Assembly: GCA_035235625.1 (NCBI GenBank)
Contig: CP141146.1
Coordinates: 12,208,501-12,272,500, forward strand
DNA from: Saururus chinensis
Lineage: Eukaryota; Streptophyta; Magnoliopsida; Piperales; Saururaceae
Direction: 5' to 3'
DNA length: 64,000 nucleotides
The position numbers were made by a program, and so were the translations under genes. This document shows positions 22,636 to 34,979 of this stretch, piece after piece (within the stretch, counting starts at the first letter, position 1; each line of letters starts with the position of its first letter). The notes below the pieces were generated by a model. The model was not told where the DNA came from. It searched no databases and saw only the letters and a program-made list of their open reading frames with translations.

Positions 22636-24737
22636 TATGCCCAAACACAACACAAAGCACACAATTGTCAAGGAAAATGATAGGTAAGTCTCACAAAGTA
22701 ATCAATTTCCCCCGCAAAAAGTATTAATACAAAACCACATAAAAATTCATGGTTACCATAGGTGGTGCCCGGACTCCAAATGTGGCTAGATAGGCTCCGA
22801 AAATAGTTCAATGGACTCTAGTGGCAAACTCCAACAAAGGTCCCCATATGCCAAGACGGTCAATGGATGCCAATGATAGTTTGCCGCAATTTGGCTTGGT
22901 CTAGGGGACACGCAATGGTCCAACAAATTTCAGTAATAGAGGAGGGAGGGCGGTAGACTAGCCATACTTCGGAGGACAACACAGGAAGAGGCCGTTGAGG
23001 GAGAAAGAAGGAGATGAGAGGATGTTATGCATTTTCAATTCTAAGGGGGGAGAGGTCGTAATTGAAAATGCATAGGTTAAACCTTTTTTAGTTGTAAGCT
23101 TGCATTTTAATGTTGGTGGTTTTAAAACCGGTGACACATTTACTAACCGTGCACTCTGAAATGTGCTCTAAATTATAAATTGCTAACGTAGTTTCTAAAA
23201 TTCATGAATTGTATTTTAAAATTCCAAACAACTAACCCCCTTCTAATTCAATATTCACTGGAAAGAGAAAAATTAGTTGGGAGGTGGAAAGTGGACCCTA
23301 TAGATAGTCAGCTCTTAACAGACTAGTTTGTACTATCATTATTTCCCTTGGCATTGGGATCACAACGCCCCGCGGGATGGGGGTGGGCAGCCTACTACAG
23401 CAGCAGGCCTGCCTTTCCACTCTTATTCTCCTCCCATTCTCAGATCTGCCAATCCTTTCACTTTTTTCGATCTCTCCCTCCCTAGAACTGATCTTCCTCT
23501 CTTAGACCCACTCTGCACCTCAGCTCTCTTTTCTACTCTTTCTGAACCAGCTTCACTCTGCACCTACCGAACCCACGCCCCTTTCTCCTTGTATCTGGCT
23601 CTCCTGGCATCCCCCTCTTTACTTACTACAATAATGTTCTATAGGCCTCACCAATTTACATGAAAGAATTTTTAAAACTATAAATCCTAGGAAAAGTTCT
23701 TTTCCCTACTACAATAATACACTAGTTAAGGAGTTCTAAAATACCCTAAGAACCCCTATTTGAGTTCACCATCATTCCTAAGCTCAACATGCTGTGAACA
23801 CAACTATCAGTTGCTCCATGGTAGGGATGCCAATTACCCATCCCAATTCCCACCATTCAGCCCAACTTTCATAACTATTATCACAACTCCAACTCCTATT
23901 TGGCTTTTATAACTTGTGAAATTCAAACAAATGATAAGAGATATTAGAAATAAAAACCTTAAAAGATATGACAAAAGAAGACGAAAATGCTAGTCCATAT
24001 GGAAAAGAAGAAAAAAGAGGAAATAAAACTAAGAGAAATGATATTTGGAGCTTAAATTAAAAAAAACAAAGCCACCTAACAAAACAAGGAGCCATATTAA
24101 TCTGGGTGAGTCGGGGCAGATTAGAATGACCTCAGCTCCGCACTCATTTCGACATCTAGGCTGCCCATCCCACTCCAACTGCCTTTAAGAGTTGCACCGA
24201 CTCCTAACTAACTAGCGTAGGGTCATGTAGGAAGCTCGGAATAAGCCAACCTATGAAGCATCCCAACCTCATAGTTAATCATTAGTAATTACAAAATAGA
24301 AGTAACCTTGTTGGATGGAGGTTGGAAGTAAACCAGCACAACCCTCAAACGAAGTGATGTTCGTTTGACAGTAGGTTCTAAAATATAGGATAGGATATGG
24401 TCTTAGGTTACAGGTTGGAATGTCTCTTTAGTATGGAAGATTCAGGAAACTAAAGCCTACACACCTCAACATTCCTCACTTCTGCAAATAGAAGAGATCC
24501 AACCATCCACATCCGGAGGCACATCCACTGAAAGCATTATCTGCCCATACAGGCTTTTCACAAATGCAAGAAAATATATGACAAGCCATAATATTTATTG
24601 CAGCATAGGGAAAAAAAACACGCAAACACAATAAACGGAATATAACAAAACAAAATAAGATATAGGGGGCAAGGGTAACTGACTGATCTCCAAATCAAGT
24701 TTGTTAGTCTACATTCATATATATTGTGGACCAGCAG
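22636..24737. other. No gene seen; transposon-like debris
   Basis: 22770-22890 echoes the degenerate GACTC-rich repeat at 8280-8700, and 23090-23230 loosely resembles 8100-8230. The open frame at 23328-23663 is proline- and serine-rich and shows no family resemblance. The last few hundred bases before 24738 probably include the 3' UTR of inhibitor-2. Confidence 0.4.
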
Positions 24738-27437
24738 TCAGACATGTTGCTGCTTCAGTACAGTTTCACCATCTTCAATGTCTAAGGCATCCACCCCAAC
24801 AGCCAATGATAAAGCGGGATTGCATCTCTCTTGCATCTGATCCTGGGCATTGTCATCTTCGTCTGCTTCATCATCAAGCAGGGTCCCTTTTTGCTGGAGT
24901 TCTTTCACCCTCCAGAACTCGTCATAATGGGCCCTCCTATGCTCCTTGAAACTCAACCTCTCTCTGTCCCCATCAATATCTAGAAAGAAAAGGGGTTAAG
25001 GTAACAACTCCATGAAGGTGTATATAAAGTAAGCTAAGAACTACTATATAAGTCAAAGCTGAGCAAGATGGATGTTGAGACAGCAATTTGTTAATCAGAA
25101 GCAGGTTGGAACATGGATAAAGGTTTATTACAAGCAACACCATGCTTTTAATAGGAGGAATAACATATTAATTACTAAATGGATTTTCCCACGAACTGTC
25201 CAATAGAGATACCATGCAGACCTCTCATAGGATCCGTCCTACCATCTGAAAAGAGATAGGTGGATGGGGATGGAAAGAGGACCTTTCAGATCTGTGGGCT
25301 CACAAAATTTGGAGACCATACAGTATCCATCTGACAGCTTAAACTTCTTGAAATCTCATCCCTCGAACCAATCCTAAATTTCCCATGCTTAGAAGGGCAG
25401 GATCCACGCCCCAGATGGGGCATGGGGCTCAAATTTTGTGGGTCCCTTAATGGAAAGTCCCCTCTCAATTTGTGAGTTTCCCTGCAGACATTTTGTAGGG
25501 GAAAACTGTTCTTGCTAAATCATTGCATGCCTATAACTTAATGTTGTAGCCCCCGTAGTCTACAAGGAGGATCAGGAAGATCCGGTAACACCATTAAAAG
25601 ATTTGAGGAAGGAAATAACTAACATTACACTAAATTAAATAAGTACTCTATTCATTAATCTTCTCAAAGCTTGACCAAGACAAGAGGACATACCCTTTAC
25701 ATTACATAGGCCTAAAAGACCTACTAATCGTAGTAACCTAACTAATCAAGTAAATTACAAAAGCAACCTACCTTTAATTGAACAACCAATAATAGACTTA
25801 AATTATAATTAACTTAGAGATAGCCTAAACCTAATGTGCCAAAGCAAGGGAAAGGCGGCTAAGGAAAAGTGGGTCATATTAATTCACAACACTTAACAAA
25901 GGAATTGACACATCACAGTAAACATGCTCAGGAGGGAAAACCACTGGATAAAAAAGCTTACCTTCATTGTCATCATCATATTCCATCAGATCCACATCAT
26001 CTTCAGACATCCAGCCTCCAGCTTGCTCAGAGTTTCCACTTGAAGAAGCCACATCATTCAGAGCATGTTGTATTGCTTCGGCATGCTTGTCAATGCATTG
26101 ATCAAAGTCATGTATTGGGGACATGGACCCTGCAAAATTGCACATGGTATTAAATAATCTTGACTTTGCATAAGTCTAACTACTGATTGATCTAATTTTG
26201 GTCAGGTAAACCACAATACCATCCTCATCTACCATATGGTGATACGGAGTCTTTGGCTCTGTTATTTTCTGCCTCACAGGCTTAGTTGCCTCTATCTCAC
26301 CCAAGTTAGCCTCATCCCATTGTACTCGAGCTCTGACAATCAATAGGCATAAGCTGATGTGTGAGCATCTCAAGACCCTACTAATGGAGATGCTTGCAGA
26401 ATAAGACACACAAACAAGCATAGTGTAATATTCCCAAAGAGTACAAGTTCAATGCTGTCTACATAGTCTACACATTTACTAGTTGGTTGAAAAAAAATTC
26501 AATGAAGATACAACATATTTTACATGTAACACTTGGTTAAGAATAGAATATAAAGCACGGTTAATCAGAATCAGCTAGGCACTTTCAAATGAATCTCCTT
26601 GTAAAACATAAATGGCGACACATAACTGCTTGCAACCCAATTTACTAAATTTCTTACTTTCTAATTAATAAAAATACTTAATATCTACAGCATACTATCT
26701 ACTTGAGTTTTCCCATTTTCTCCCCTGATATGACGGTAGGGTTATTAGAATTACTAAGAAGAATGAAAACTGAGATGCCTAAAAACCTGAGAAAGAAGCC
26801 CCTGGGAAAGCCAAATACCCACCTTCTAACTCTTACTCCTTTTACATAGGTCTAGCATTAACCATTAGTTTAAAGGCCACAAAAAGAGTAAAGTTTAGTA
26901 CCTTTTGCTCTCACATGTAGTCATTGTTGGTTAGCCACTTCTCCTAAAAGCTCAAGCTGCTTGGGAAAGATAAAACTTTATATAAACACTCACACCCCAC
27001 ACATGTGCAATAACAATTAAGGATTGATAAAAAAAGCTTATGGATTGCATTTGCACCCAAGCACAAACACAGGGTGTGCCTCTAAAATGCCAAGTCAGTT
27101 AGCCAGTTTTTCCAAAAGCTCCAGCTGTCAAGGATAAGATATCTCTTGCAGCAGAAATCTCTAAAAACTAATTTTCATCTCTTTTATACATATAAATTAA
27201 ACTGATCAGTAAACAAGTTGTATCAGCCAATGGTTAAACAGATTTGTGCCAATTCAATGTCCAGCTTGGGTGTCATGAGGCTTGAATCCCAAAAACAGAA
27301 TCTAATGCACTGAATCCAGTTGTTTCAACTCGGTCAACTAGATTCAAACTGAATCCATCCAAATACGGTTTAAAGAACATTAAAAGAACTGAAGGAAAAA
27401 GAACAAGTTATTACAAAAAATTTATTACTTACCCCAT
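24738..27437 (-). CDS. Protein phosphatase inhibitor-2 (PP1 regulator)
   Basis: Minus-strand coding exons: 27433-27437, 26220-26332, 25962-26129 and 24738-24979 (175 residues, GT-AG borders, phases consistent). Inhibitor-2 binds the type 1 phosphatase catalytic subunit and blocks its active site. Visible landmarks: RVQWDEANL at residues 4-12 (N-terminal PP1-binding element of plant inhibitor-2), EPKTPYHHM at 27-35 (conserved Thr-Pro-Tyr phosphosite region), an acidic stretch about 80-96, and HYDEF at 113-117 (the HYNE-like motif that enters the PP1 active site). The tail is variable and acidic, as in relatives. The first coding exon would hold only ATG GG, giving M-G-A-R-V; the join is in frame and fits the usual MxGRVxW start, but it is a prediction. 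The counterpart, from memory, is Arabidopsis At5g52200. Confidence 0.88.
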
Positions 27438-28500
27438 TTTCTATCAATACCTCATCAAATGGGAAGGCACGTTCAGCAATTGCACAAACACCCTAATCCC
27501 AGAATAGTTGTTACAAGATACAGGAAGTCATCTATTGAGTTTCAACAGGTTATTCTAAAAAAAATATTGTGAAAACATCCACACTTACCTTGAATGAGTA
27601 TAAATCAATGTGCAAAAATTTCAGAAGGCCCCAATATTCATCTGCAATATGTTGAAGGAAAGATACTATTGTAAGAATATGCCAAAGAAAAAAAATCAGA
27701 AATAAAACACGATTGCAACAGCACAAGTTATGGAGTAATAGCAGTTGCAAGCACTCAAAAGACTTAATCAAATATATTTGAGTAAAGTAGTAAACATAGA
27801 TAAAAAATGCAGATGTGAAAGGTGGGAAGGAAGATAACAACTTCATCAAAGCTATCTCGCGACCACCCATTTCCAGCTAACTGGTACTAAATACCTAATG
27901 TAAGAAATTGCAATACCTAAAAAGAACACAGACCATATAGCAAACAAAACAAGTAATTTGGAGCATATTGTCAGAATAAGTAACTTTGCATTTCAAAAAA
28001 AATCAGGCATTAACCACAGTAAGAAACAGCAGAAATAGAGAAAAGAAGAAAAGAGCATTACAACAGAGAAAGTCAACTCCCAATATGCAAGAACCAGAGG
28101 AGAAGCCTATGAGGCCCTACCATCTGAAGCTGCAAAATTAGGACCACATTGCAAAATAAGGAACATACACCGTGAACACAAAATGATCATAACAGAAAAT
28201 CTGGGAATAGATTACAAATTCCACCATTGAAGAACTCCAACGAAAACAGTTTCCCAACAAATACATGAAATTACACATCAAACAAGCATCGAAAAATACA
28301 GAAAAATAAAATACAAAATCCCTCGTGAGATTCATAGAAAGTACTACAGAAGAAAAAATCGGAAGTGACGAATTTGACAGGATTTAGAAATCGGTGGAAA
28401 TTGAAATTGAAATGCTACCAGTAGATTGGGGACATGGGAGCCGCAGCAACTGCCGGAGTCTAGGGGGCGAAGTATCTCACTCGTTTTCTACGTGCGCGAC
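27438..28500 (-). promoter_or_regulatory. Probable 5' UTR, leader intron and promoter of inhibitor-2
   Basis: No protein signal was found. On the minus strand, a GC-richer patch at about 28425-28500 ends in a possible donor (CTACTG|GTAGCA). A possible acceptor (GGATTAG) lies about 60 bases before the 27437 ATG. This would give an untranslated first exon and a leader intron of about 0.9 kb. The transcription start would be near 28480-28500. Inferred only. Confidence 0.35.
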
Positions 28501-28618
28501 GTTTTACGCGCTTAACGCCCACTCACCACGCGTATGTAGTTTTTGACCTTTTGCCGGTCCCGCATTGATCTCATCGATAACTCCACACTGTCGTCCAATA
28601 ATATAAATCGAATGTATC

Positions 28619-28742
28619 TATTTGCACTTAGGTTAGACCGATATGTCCCATTAGCCAAAGTGTACGTGCATATACACGCGTATTTGCACTTAGGTTAGAC
28701 CGACATGTCCCATTAGCCAAAGTGTACGTGCATATACACGCG
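28619..28742. repeat. Tandem duplication, 62 bases x 2
   Basis: 28619-28680 and 28681-28742 differ at a single base (GATATG versus GACATG). Each copy carries CGTGCATATACACGCG, a partly palindromic stretch. It lies just upstream of the presumed inhibitor-2 promoter. The near-identity means a recent event. Confidence 0.97.
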
Positions 28743-28940
28743 TTAATACGAGATATATTTAGAATAAAATTCACCGATAGCAATTAATAATATTTTCTCC
28801 GTTTTATATTAATAATTTTAATTTTAAAAAAAATTGTATTCTATATTAATAGTTTTATTTGGCTCGATTTAATAAATTAGTTACTGTGTAAAGCATCTCA
28901 AATGCTTCTCCCACTTGAGGAGCGAGGTGATATCACCCTC

Positions 28941-29014
28941 TTAAAATTTTTGGAAATATATATGAATATGGATAAAGTCTTACTCGACCTATACCCTACC
29001 CATTGACACCCCTA
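28941..29014. mobile_element. Truncated right end of the 3917-4904 hAT family
   Basis: It matches the last 75 or so bases of the hAT element at 3917-4904, ending in CTACCCATTGACACCCCTA. No left end is present. Confidence 0.75.
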
Positions 29015-29720
29015 TTCTCAAGGGCGTGCTCTTTTTTGCTTGTAGGCAACTGCATCATGCAGTATCACGGAGAGCTGAGATGCAATACCTCTTGGCCATG
29101 AGGATGGCCTTATCAATGAACATCCTTATATCCAATCCTTCATCCACCCACTTCAGCCTGGTAGCCTACAACATGTTTGATGAAATGACTAAGAGAAAAA
29201 CTTAAACTGAATTGAAACAGGAAGAAGCAATCGTCCACTATGTGTGGAGCATGACCTCCAGCCATTGGGCGCTCTTCAGTGGGCTCAAGCCCCTTCTCCC
29301 ACTTAGAGCCACCATTCTGACCAATGACAAAGAGGCATCAAAGGTTTGGTCAGTTTTAAGCATCGAGAAGCAGGACGATGGGCTTTGAGAGCTAAAATGG
29401 GAGGAGTCAACCGAAAATTTTGAAGAGTGAGGAAAACATCGGAGATCATCTCATACACGTCTCATATAGAAACTTAGCTATTCTCTATTAGCTATATGGG
29501 TCCTACTATTTAATAAAAAATATTAAATTTTTAAATAGAGTTATTAATTTAGGATGCAGGGAGTATTATTGAATTGTAATAAATTTTACTAATTACTTTT
29601 GAAAATGTAATGTTTAGAATGTCATGTAAATTATAGCAAGATCTATGTCGGTGAATTGAGACATGTATCATTGTACATGATGTAAGTGTATATTTACTAC
29701 TCTAAATAGACATATTAATC
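29015..29720. other. No gene seen; possible old element debris
   Basis: 29040-29400 has short plus-strand runs that read like a retroelement gag (for example YVWSMTSSHWALFSGLKPLL), but I could not confirm a family. An AT-rich patch at 29480-29566 ends with GGATGCAGGGAGTA, resembling a reversed CTCCCT-type MITE end. Confidence 0.3.
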
Positions 29721-29820
29721 TATTATGAATGTCCTAGGGGCTGCCACTGGGGTCACATGTTAGGGTAATTAGGTAATTATATAATAAGGGCATTTAGGTC
29801 AATAGGTTAATTAGGATTTT
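29721..29820 (+). mobile_element. Partial 5' LTR of the transducing element
   Basis: It aligns with 40467-40568 over about 100 bases, sharing TAGGGTAATTAGGTAATTAT. Beyond about 29820 the similarity to the 3' LTR stops, so most of this LTR is missing. TAATC precedes it. Confidence 0.8.
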
Positions 29821-30552
29821 CTAATGTCCATGGCAACGCCTCCACCATTGTTTGCATGGAAGAAGCGGATGAATCAGTTCGCACAGAGGGCCTTTCGTTG
29901 CAAGAGGAATCCGTTCCGGCAGAGCAAGAGAAAGTATCCTCGACGGATTCTCTTCACGAAGGAGTCTAGTCCACACCGGTGTTCCCCGACACAACGGCTA
30001 TTCGTCTCCACCCCCGACTGCATTTCATAGATCGCCTAGCCCATTCTACCGACTGTCTCTATTGATGACCAAGCTAGTCGATCATGTCGGTGCAGAAAGG
30101 CTCCCAGGAGGCAGCTAGCCGCCAGAAATCCGAACCACCCTCCAACGGCGGGAAGAAGCCCCACCATCGCCCCTTCGCTTCACCCATTTGCCTTGGCCTT
30201 TTCTGGCATCAGCAGCGGCAAAGAGGAGGAAGGAGGTCGGTACGCCATGGGACTGTGCTCGAGTCGCTTGAGCGGCGAGCGCTCCCATCACCGGTACGTT
30301 GTGCCTCCATCTCCATACCAATCTCAGCGCCCCATCGCCGGGACCCTGGCCTCATCCTTCTCTGGCCATTCACCCCCACACAGATGGCCGCATTGGCTCG
30401 CTAGACGGGAATTCCACCGCTCTAGTCTTCTTCCTCATCCAAACAAACCCCTCTCCTGTCTATCAGGCCGATCCATTCTGGAAAATTCTTCAATTGCATG
30501 ATTCTCGCAGGCGATTTTCTAGTTTCTTCTGTCTTTATGAAAATCTCTCACC
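29821..30552 (+). other. GC-rich internal segment of unknown origin
   Basis: The stretch between the 5' LTR remnant and the nested solo LTR is CG-rich and looks like host leader or coding sequence, unlike retroelement pol. The plus-strand frames (29824-30030, 30084-30404) show no family I recognise. It resumes at 33956-34298, after the nested LTR. It may be a further captured gene piece. Confidence 0.35.
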
Positions 30553-30557
30553 CGGCT

Positions 30558-33500
30558 TGTAAGATCCATGATCTTAAACCAGTTTATTTTAATGATTATT
30601 TATCAGTTGTTGTGTGGTTAAAGTGTTTTCTAATTTATTTTGTGGTTTAAAAAATAAATAGTTTCTTATGGTTTTAATCAAAATCAACTTTACAATTATT
30701 GGTTTTAAGTAGTTTTGGGTCAAACCTGAATTTTTGGGATTTTTCTAATTTTTCACTAATTATTTCAAAAATTAGGGTTTGACGGGACCCCCTGTGGGCC
30801 CCACCAGTAAAATTGAGGTTTTTGGACTAAATTAACCTAAACATCAACACAAGCTTTTATAAAAAAAATTATAATTTTTCCAGGTTTAATTAGTGCTCAA
30901 ATAGTCAAAATACTCATTTTTAGCCCAAATTACTATTCATACTCCACTAGTTAATTATGTACACCCCAAGCCCTACTATAAATAGAAAGAGCTGAATCAT
31001 TTTCATTTTTGGAATAGGCTGGGAGAGGGTGATTAAGGCCTAATTCCCCAATTAGGCTCAAATTAGAAGGAGATTAAGGTATGTTTTCTTTAATTAAGCC
31101 TAAATCCTAGGTTTTCTCCTAATCCGTTCTTAATCCATCATTTCCCCTTTGATTTGATTCGATTTTAAACATCAAAACCACTGATTTGCTTCTTTACTTC
31201 AAACCCTACATCTAAAAATTTGTTTTTTATCCTTAACAAACCCTAGATCTAAGATTTCATTAAGGTTTTTAATGTTAAATATATTTTAGTGGAGTTTAAC
31301 TTAAACTCTATGTCTTTGGAAGGTTTTCAAGAAGGGTGACCGTCAAATCCAAACCTAATCAAGGGGATAAGGTTATGGGTCTTTGAAATTTCAGTCTTCC
31401 TATGGTAAAAATCTCGATTTTATGGTTTATTTGGAATGGATTTACTTGATTTAGTGCTTTAATGGTGAAATTAGTAAATGGTAATTTCTTATCCCGATTT
31501 CTTAGGGTTTTGTTTTGTTATGATGTAGATTAGCTTTCTGGAAGGTATGATGGAATTTTAATGACATTTGAGTTGTTAGATGAAGATTTTAAGTTTCATC
31601 AATGGAGTTTCGGTTTGAAATTTTGAAATGAAGAAGAAGGTTGAATCTGCCTTGTTGGCGTTTGAACGGCCCTCCAGGGCGTCAAACAGCAACACTGCAT
31701 TTTTAGAACTTTTCCTGTTTAGCCGATCGAACGGCCCAAGAGGGCGTTCGAACGGCTACACAACAGAATTTACCATTGTTTATATGTTATTTATTTCGAT
31801 GTCTCTACTATGAAATATCATTTTTATGTTTATGTGGAGTGTTTTGAGCCAGGGTAAGCTACTGGAAGTGCATACTATTGATGTTTAGAAGTTGTGGTGT
31901 ATAATTAAAGTTATGTGAAATGGCTTGTAGTTGGAGATATTTGTTGGAATTGCTATCTTTAAGATATGAGTGGTTGATTCCCTATGGTTTAAGCATGTTT
32001 TCAGTAGAGTTATAGCATGCTAATGGACTGATATGTCATTATAAGATGTGGTTAAATGATGTGTGAATGTTAGTGTTATGCATAGACTCAAGTATGAAGT
32101 GAATGAGCTTACATATGTTTAGCATGTGGTTAGGTTTTGACTTGAGTTATGATTTTAATGATTCTTCTCCTATGATTTTCACTGGAATCCATGATTAGAT
32201 GTTAATGTGCATGTGTAGGGTGATGGTGAGTTAAATTATAAAGTATGTTGATATACATCGAATGAGGTGTTTCTACCATATACACGCACACATGTGGGGT
32301 TAGTGATTATGATGAGGCTTGATATTATGATTATGAATGATGCATGAGAGGCTTATGAGAGCACTTATCATGAATTAGGATTCATGTATGCCTTGGCCAC
32401 ATATGTACCATGTTGCATGCATTATAAAAACAGATTTCCAATTGAGGCTTTATCGAAATTAACCGAGTTTGATCGATTGGATGCAATGTGGTGAAATTGC
32501 ATGCCGGATTAATTGGCCGTTGGCTTAATCGAAACTTGATTGGTCTGAAAGGACATGTTTTGATTTGAGTTCCTTTGTGGAACATATGCACTCCCCGGGT
32601 TGAGTCGAGTAAAAAATGAGATTATATGAGGACGAGTCACATACTTGTTGCGGTTGAGATTTACTTATTGAGAATAGTCACATCTGTACACTGAGCACCC
32701 AGAGTGGTATGCCTTTGTGCACCGGCTACCACGTGTTTTAGGTTCCCTATGCAGGAATTTGGACTCTCCCCACCGCAAAGATGTCCTTGGCGAACACCCT
32801 GCTCTAGGTTCCCTACGTGGAATTTGGACGTTCTTGGCCAGAATTGTCCTTGGCGAGCAGACCTGCTCTAGGTTCCCTTTGGGGAATTTGGATTTCCCGT
32901 GTGGATTATCTTTTCCGAGCAGAGGGGCTGACTACCCCTACATCTTGGTTTCTCTTATGGAATTCGGACTATGTCCTGAGCGGGCAATGCCCTAGGTTTC
33001 AAGTTAGGAAATTTGGACCACGTCCAGCCTTGCGGCAATGATTATGTTTACTCCTTGATGGAGGCATTCTCTATTTATGTTGATGCATGTATATGATGTA
33101 TGCTATGCATGTTTATGTAACATATAATTGGACACGTTTGTCATGCAGAATGGATGAGATATGTTATGAATGCTTGATTTGAAGATTGGGATTGAGACAC
33201 TATATGCAGAGTTGCATAATCGAAAATGTATGTTAGAGATACATCTCATGCAAGTTTATATGATGTTGATGCATAATCTGAAATGTATGTTAGAGATACA
33301 TCTCATGCAAGTTTATATGATGTTAAATTGCACTATGCGATTTAGACACTATGATGCAGGTTTTGGTGATGTGTATGTGTGATTAGAAAATAATACATCT
33401 TGTCAATCATTGATTTGAATTGTTATATTACTATACCGTCGTGTTTTTTATGATTATACTTATATTAAAAACTATTGCTGAGTTTGTTATACTCACCCCT

Positions 33501-33950
33501 CTTTCTTGTGCTTTTGCTTTGGGGCTGCATGGCGTGACACGCAGATAGACAGGATCCTCTCTATGAGGAAAGGTCGGAGAGGACTTGGGAGTAGATGTGG
33601 AGACCTCTTATGTGGCTTGTTCCTTTGATGTTTTCTTTGATGTTAGAACTCATGTGGTGTAGTTCTTGTTTTGGATTTGTGCTACATTATACTTTTAGAT
33701 TGATTTAGACATATTGTGGAGCCTAGAGTGGGCTATGGATTAATTAGTATGTGGGTTTGAGATTTTGTTTTACAGTAGAATTAAAGTGACTCTTTTGGTA
33801 TTACCTATTTACTCTCACTCAAAGTGGTGCGTTTACTCCGTAATTTTGTTAGATCGCTCGTGATTAGGGCATAAGTCTTCTGCTAAATCGTTTTTCAATC
33901 TCCTTGTCGCCCCCGTGTCGGCTCGGGTCGGGCAGTGCCGGGGCATGACA
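30558..33950 (+). mobile_element. Solo LTR, 3393 bases, nested in the transducing element
   Basis: It starts TGTAAGATCCATGATCTTAA and ends GCCGGGGCATGACA. The perfect 5-base duplication CGGCT lies at 30553-30557 and 33951-33955. A CTATAAATAG box is near 30971, about 410 bases in. Inside are three diverged units of about 75 bases with a TAGGTTCCCT core (32738-33000) and a tandem 66-base repeat (about 33225-33330). The family is the same as the antisense fragment at 42230-44243, which is joined to a Ty3/gypsy protease, so this is a Ty3/gypsy LTR. Confidence 0.95.
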
Positions 33951-34979
33951 CGGCTCCCTTAACATCGGCCCTTCCAATCGTGTCTATGGAAACTTTTCGT
34001 CTAATGAATATGGAGGATGCACTGCATCCCTGGATTTTCAACTATGATAATCTCAGCCGATTTGGCTATTGTGGCAGGTTTTAGATCTCCAGCGGGATGT
34101 ATAGGGGATTCGCTAGCACCTACTTACTTCTCTACCTAATTTCTCTGTGGCTGCAAAAATTTGGGATCCTTTTAATCTCCTGTGGTATCACTTGGCCGAT
34201 AGTTGCTTAAGAGGACGTGCATTATGTAGGCCTTTCACAGTTGCCCAAACCTTTCAAGGTCCTCCAAACACGGAACCGGCTTCCACTAAGGTTTCAACAC
34301 TCACTATAATAAAATGTAGTATTAGCAACGCTTAGCTAAGCGTCGCTAAAAACAACTATTTGCGACGTATGAACAAGCGTCGCAAAAAAAAAAGAACTAT
34401 TAGCGACGCTTAGTTTAAAGAGTTGCTAATACTAATCATATTAGTGACGCTTTATTATAAGTGTCGCTAATAGTTCCTCTATTTGCGACACTTTAAACTA
34501 TTAGCGACACTTTAAAAACCGTCGCTACAGGATATATATATTTTTTAAATAAATAAAAAATAAAAAAAATATAACTATTAGCAACGCTTTTATTAAGCGT
34601 CACCAATAACTTTCTCAATAGCGATGCTTATAAAAACGTCACTAATAGTTAAAAATAAAAAAATAAAAATTTTAAATTATTAGCGACACTTTTAAATAAG
34701 CGTCGCAAATACCATTTCTAATAGCGATGTTTGTTAACAAGCGTTGCTAATAACTTTATTAATTAATTTTATTTAATAAACAAATAGGTTAAAAATTATA
34801 ATAAACATCCTAAATATAATATATTTTATTCAATATTTACTATTTGTATATACAATAAATAAATATTAAAATTTTAATAAAAACTAGTGTTAATAATATA
34901 TTAAACTTTCACTATTTATATATAATATATTTTATTTGTTAAATTTTATTATTAATTTTAAAATATAATTTATAATAAA

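Noticed and set aside
23328-23663. Plus-strand frame of 111 residues, possible small gene
   Set aside because: Ser/Pro/Leu-rich with no recognised motif, no neighbouring exon or splice logic.
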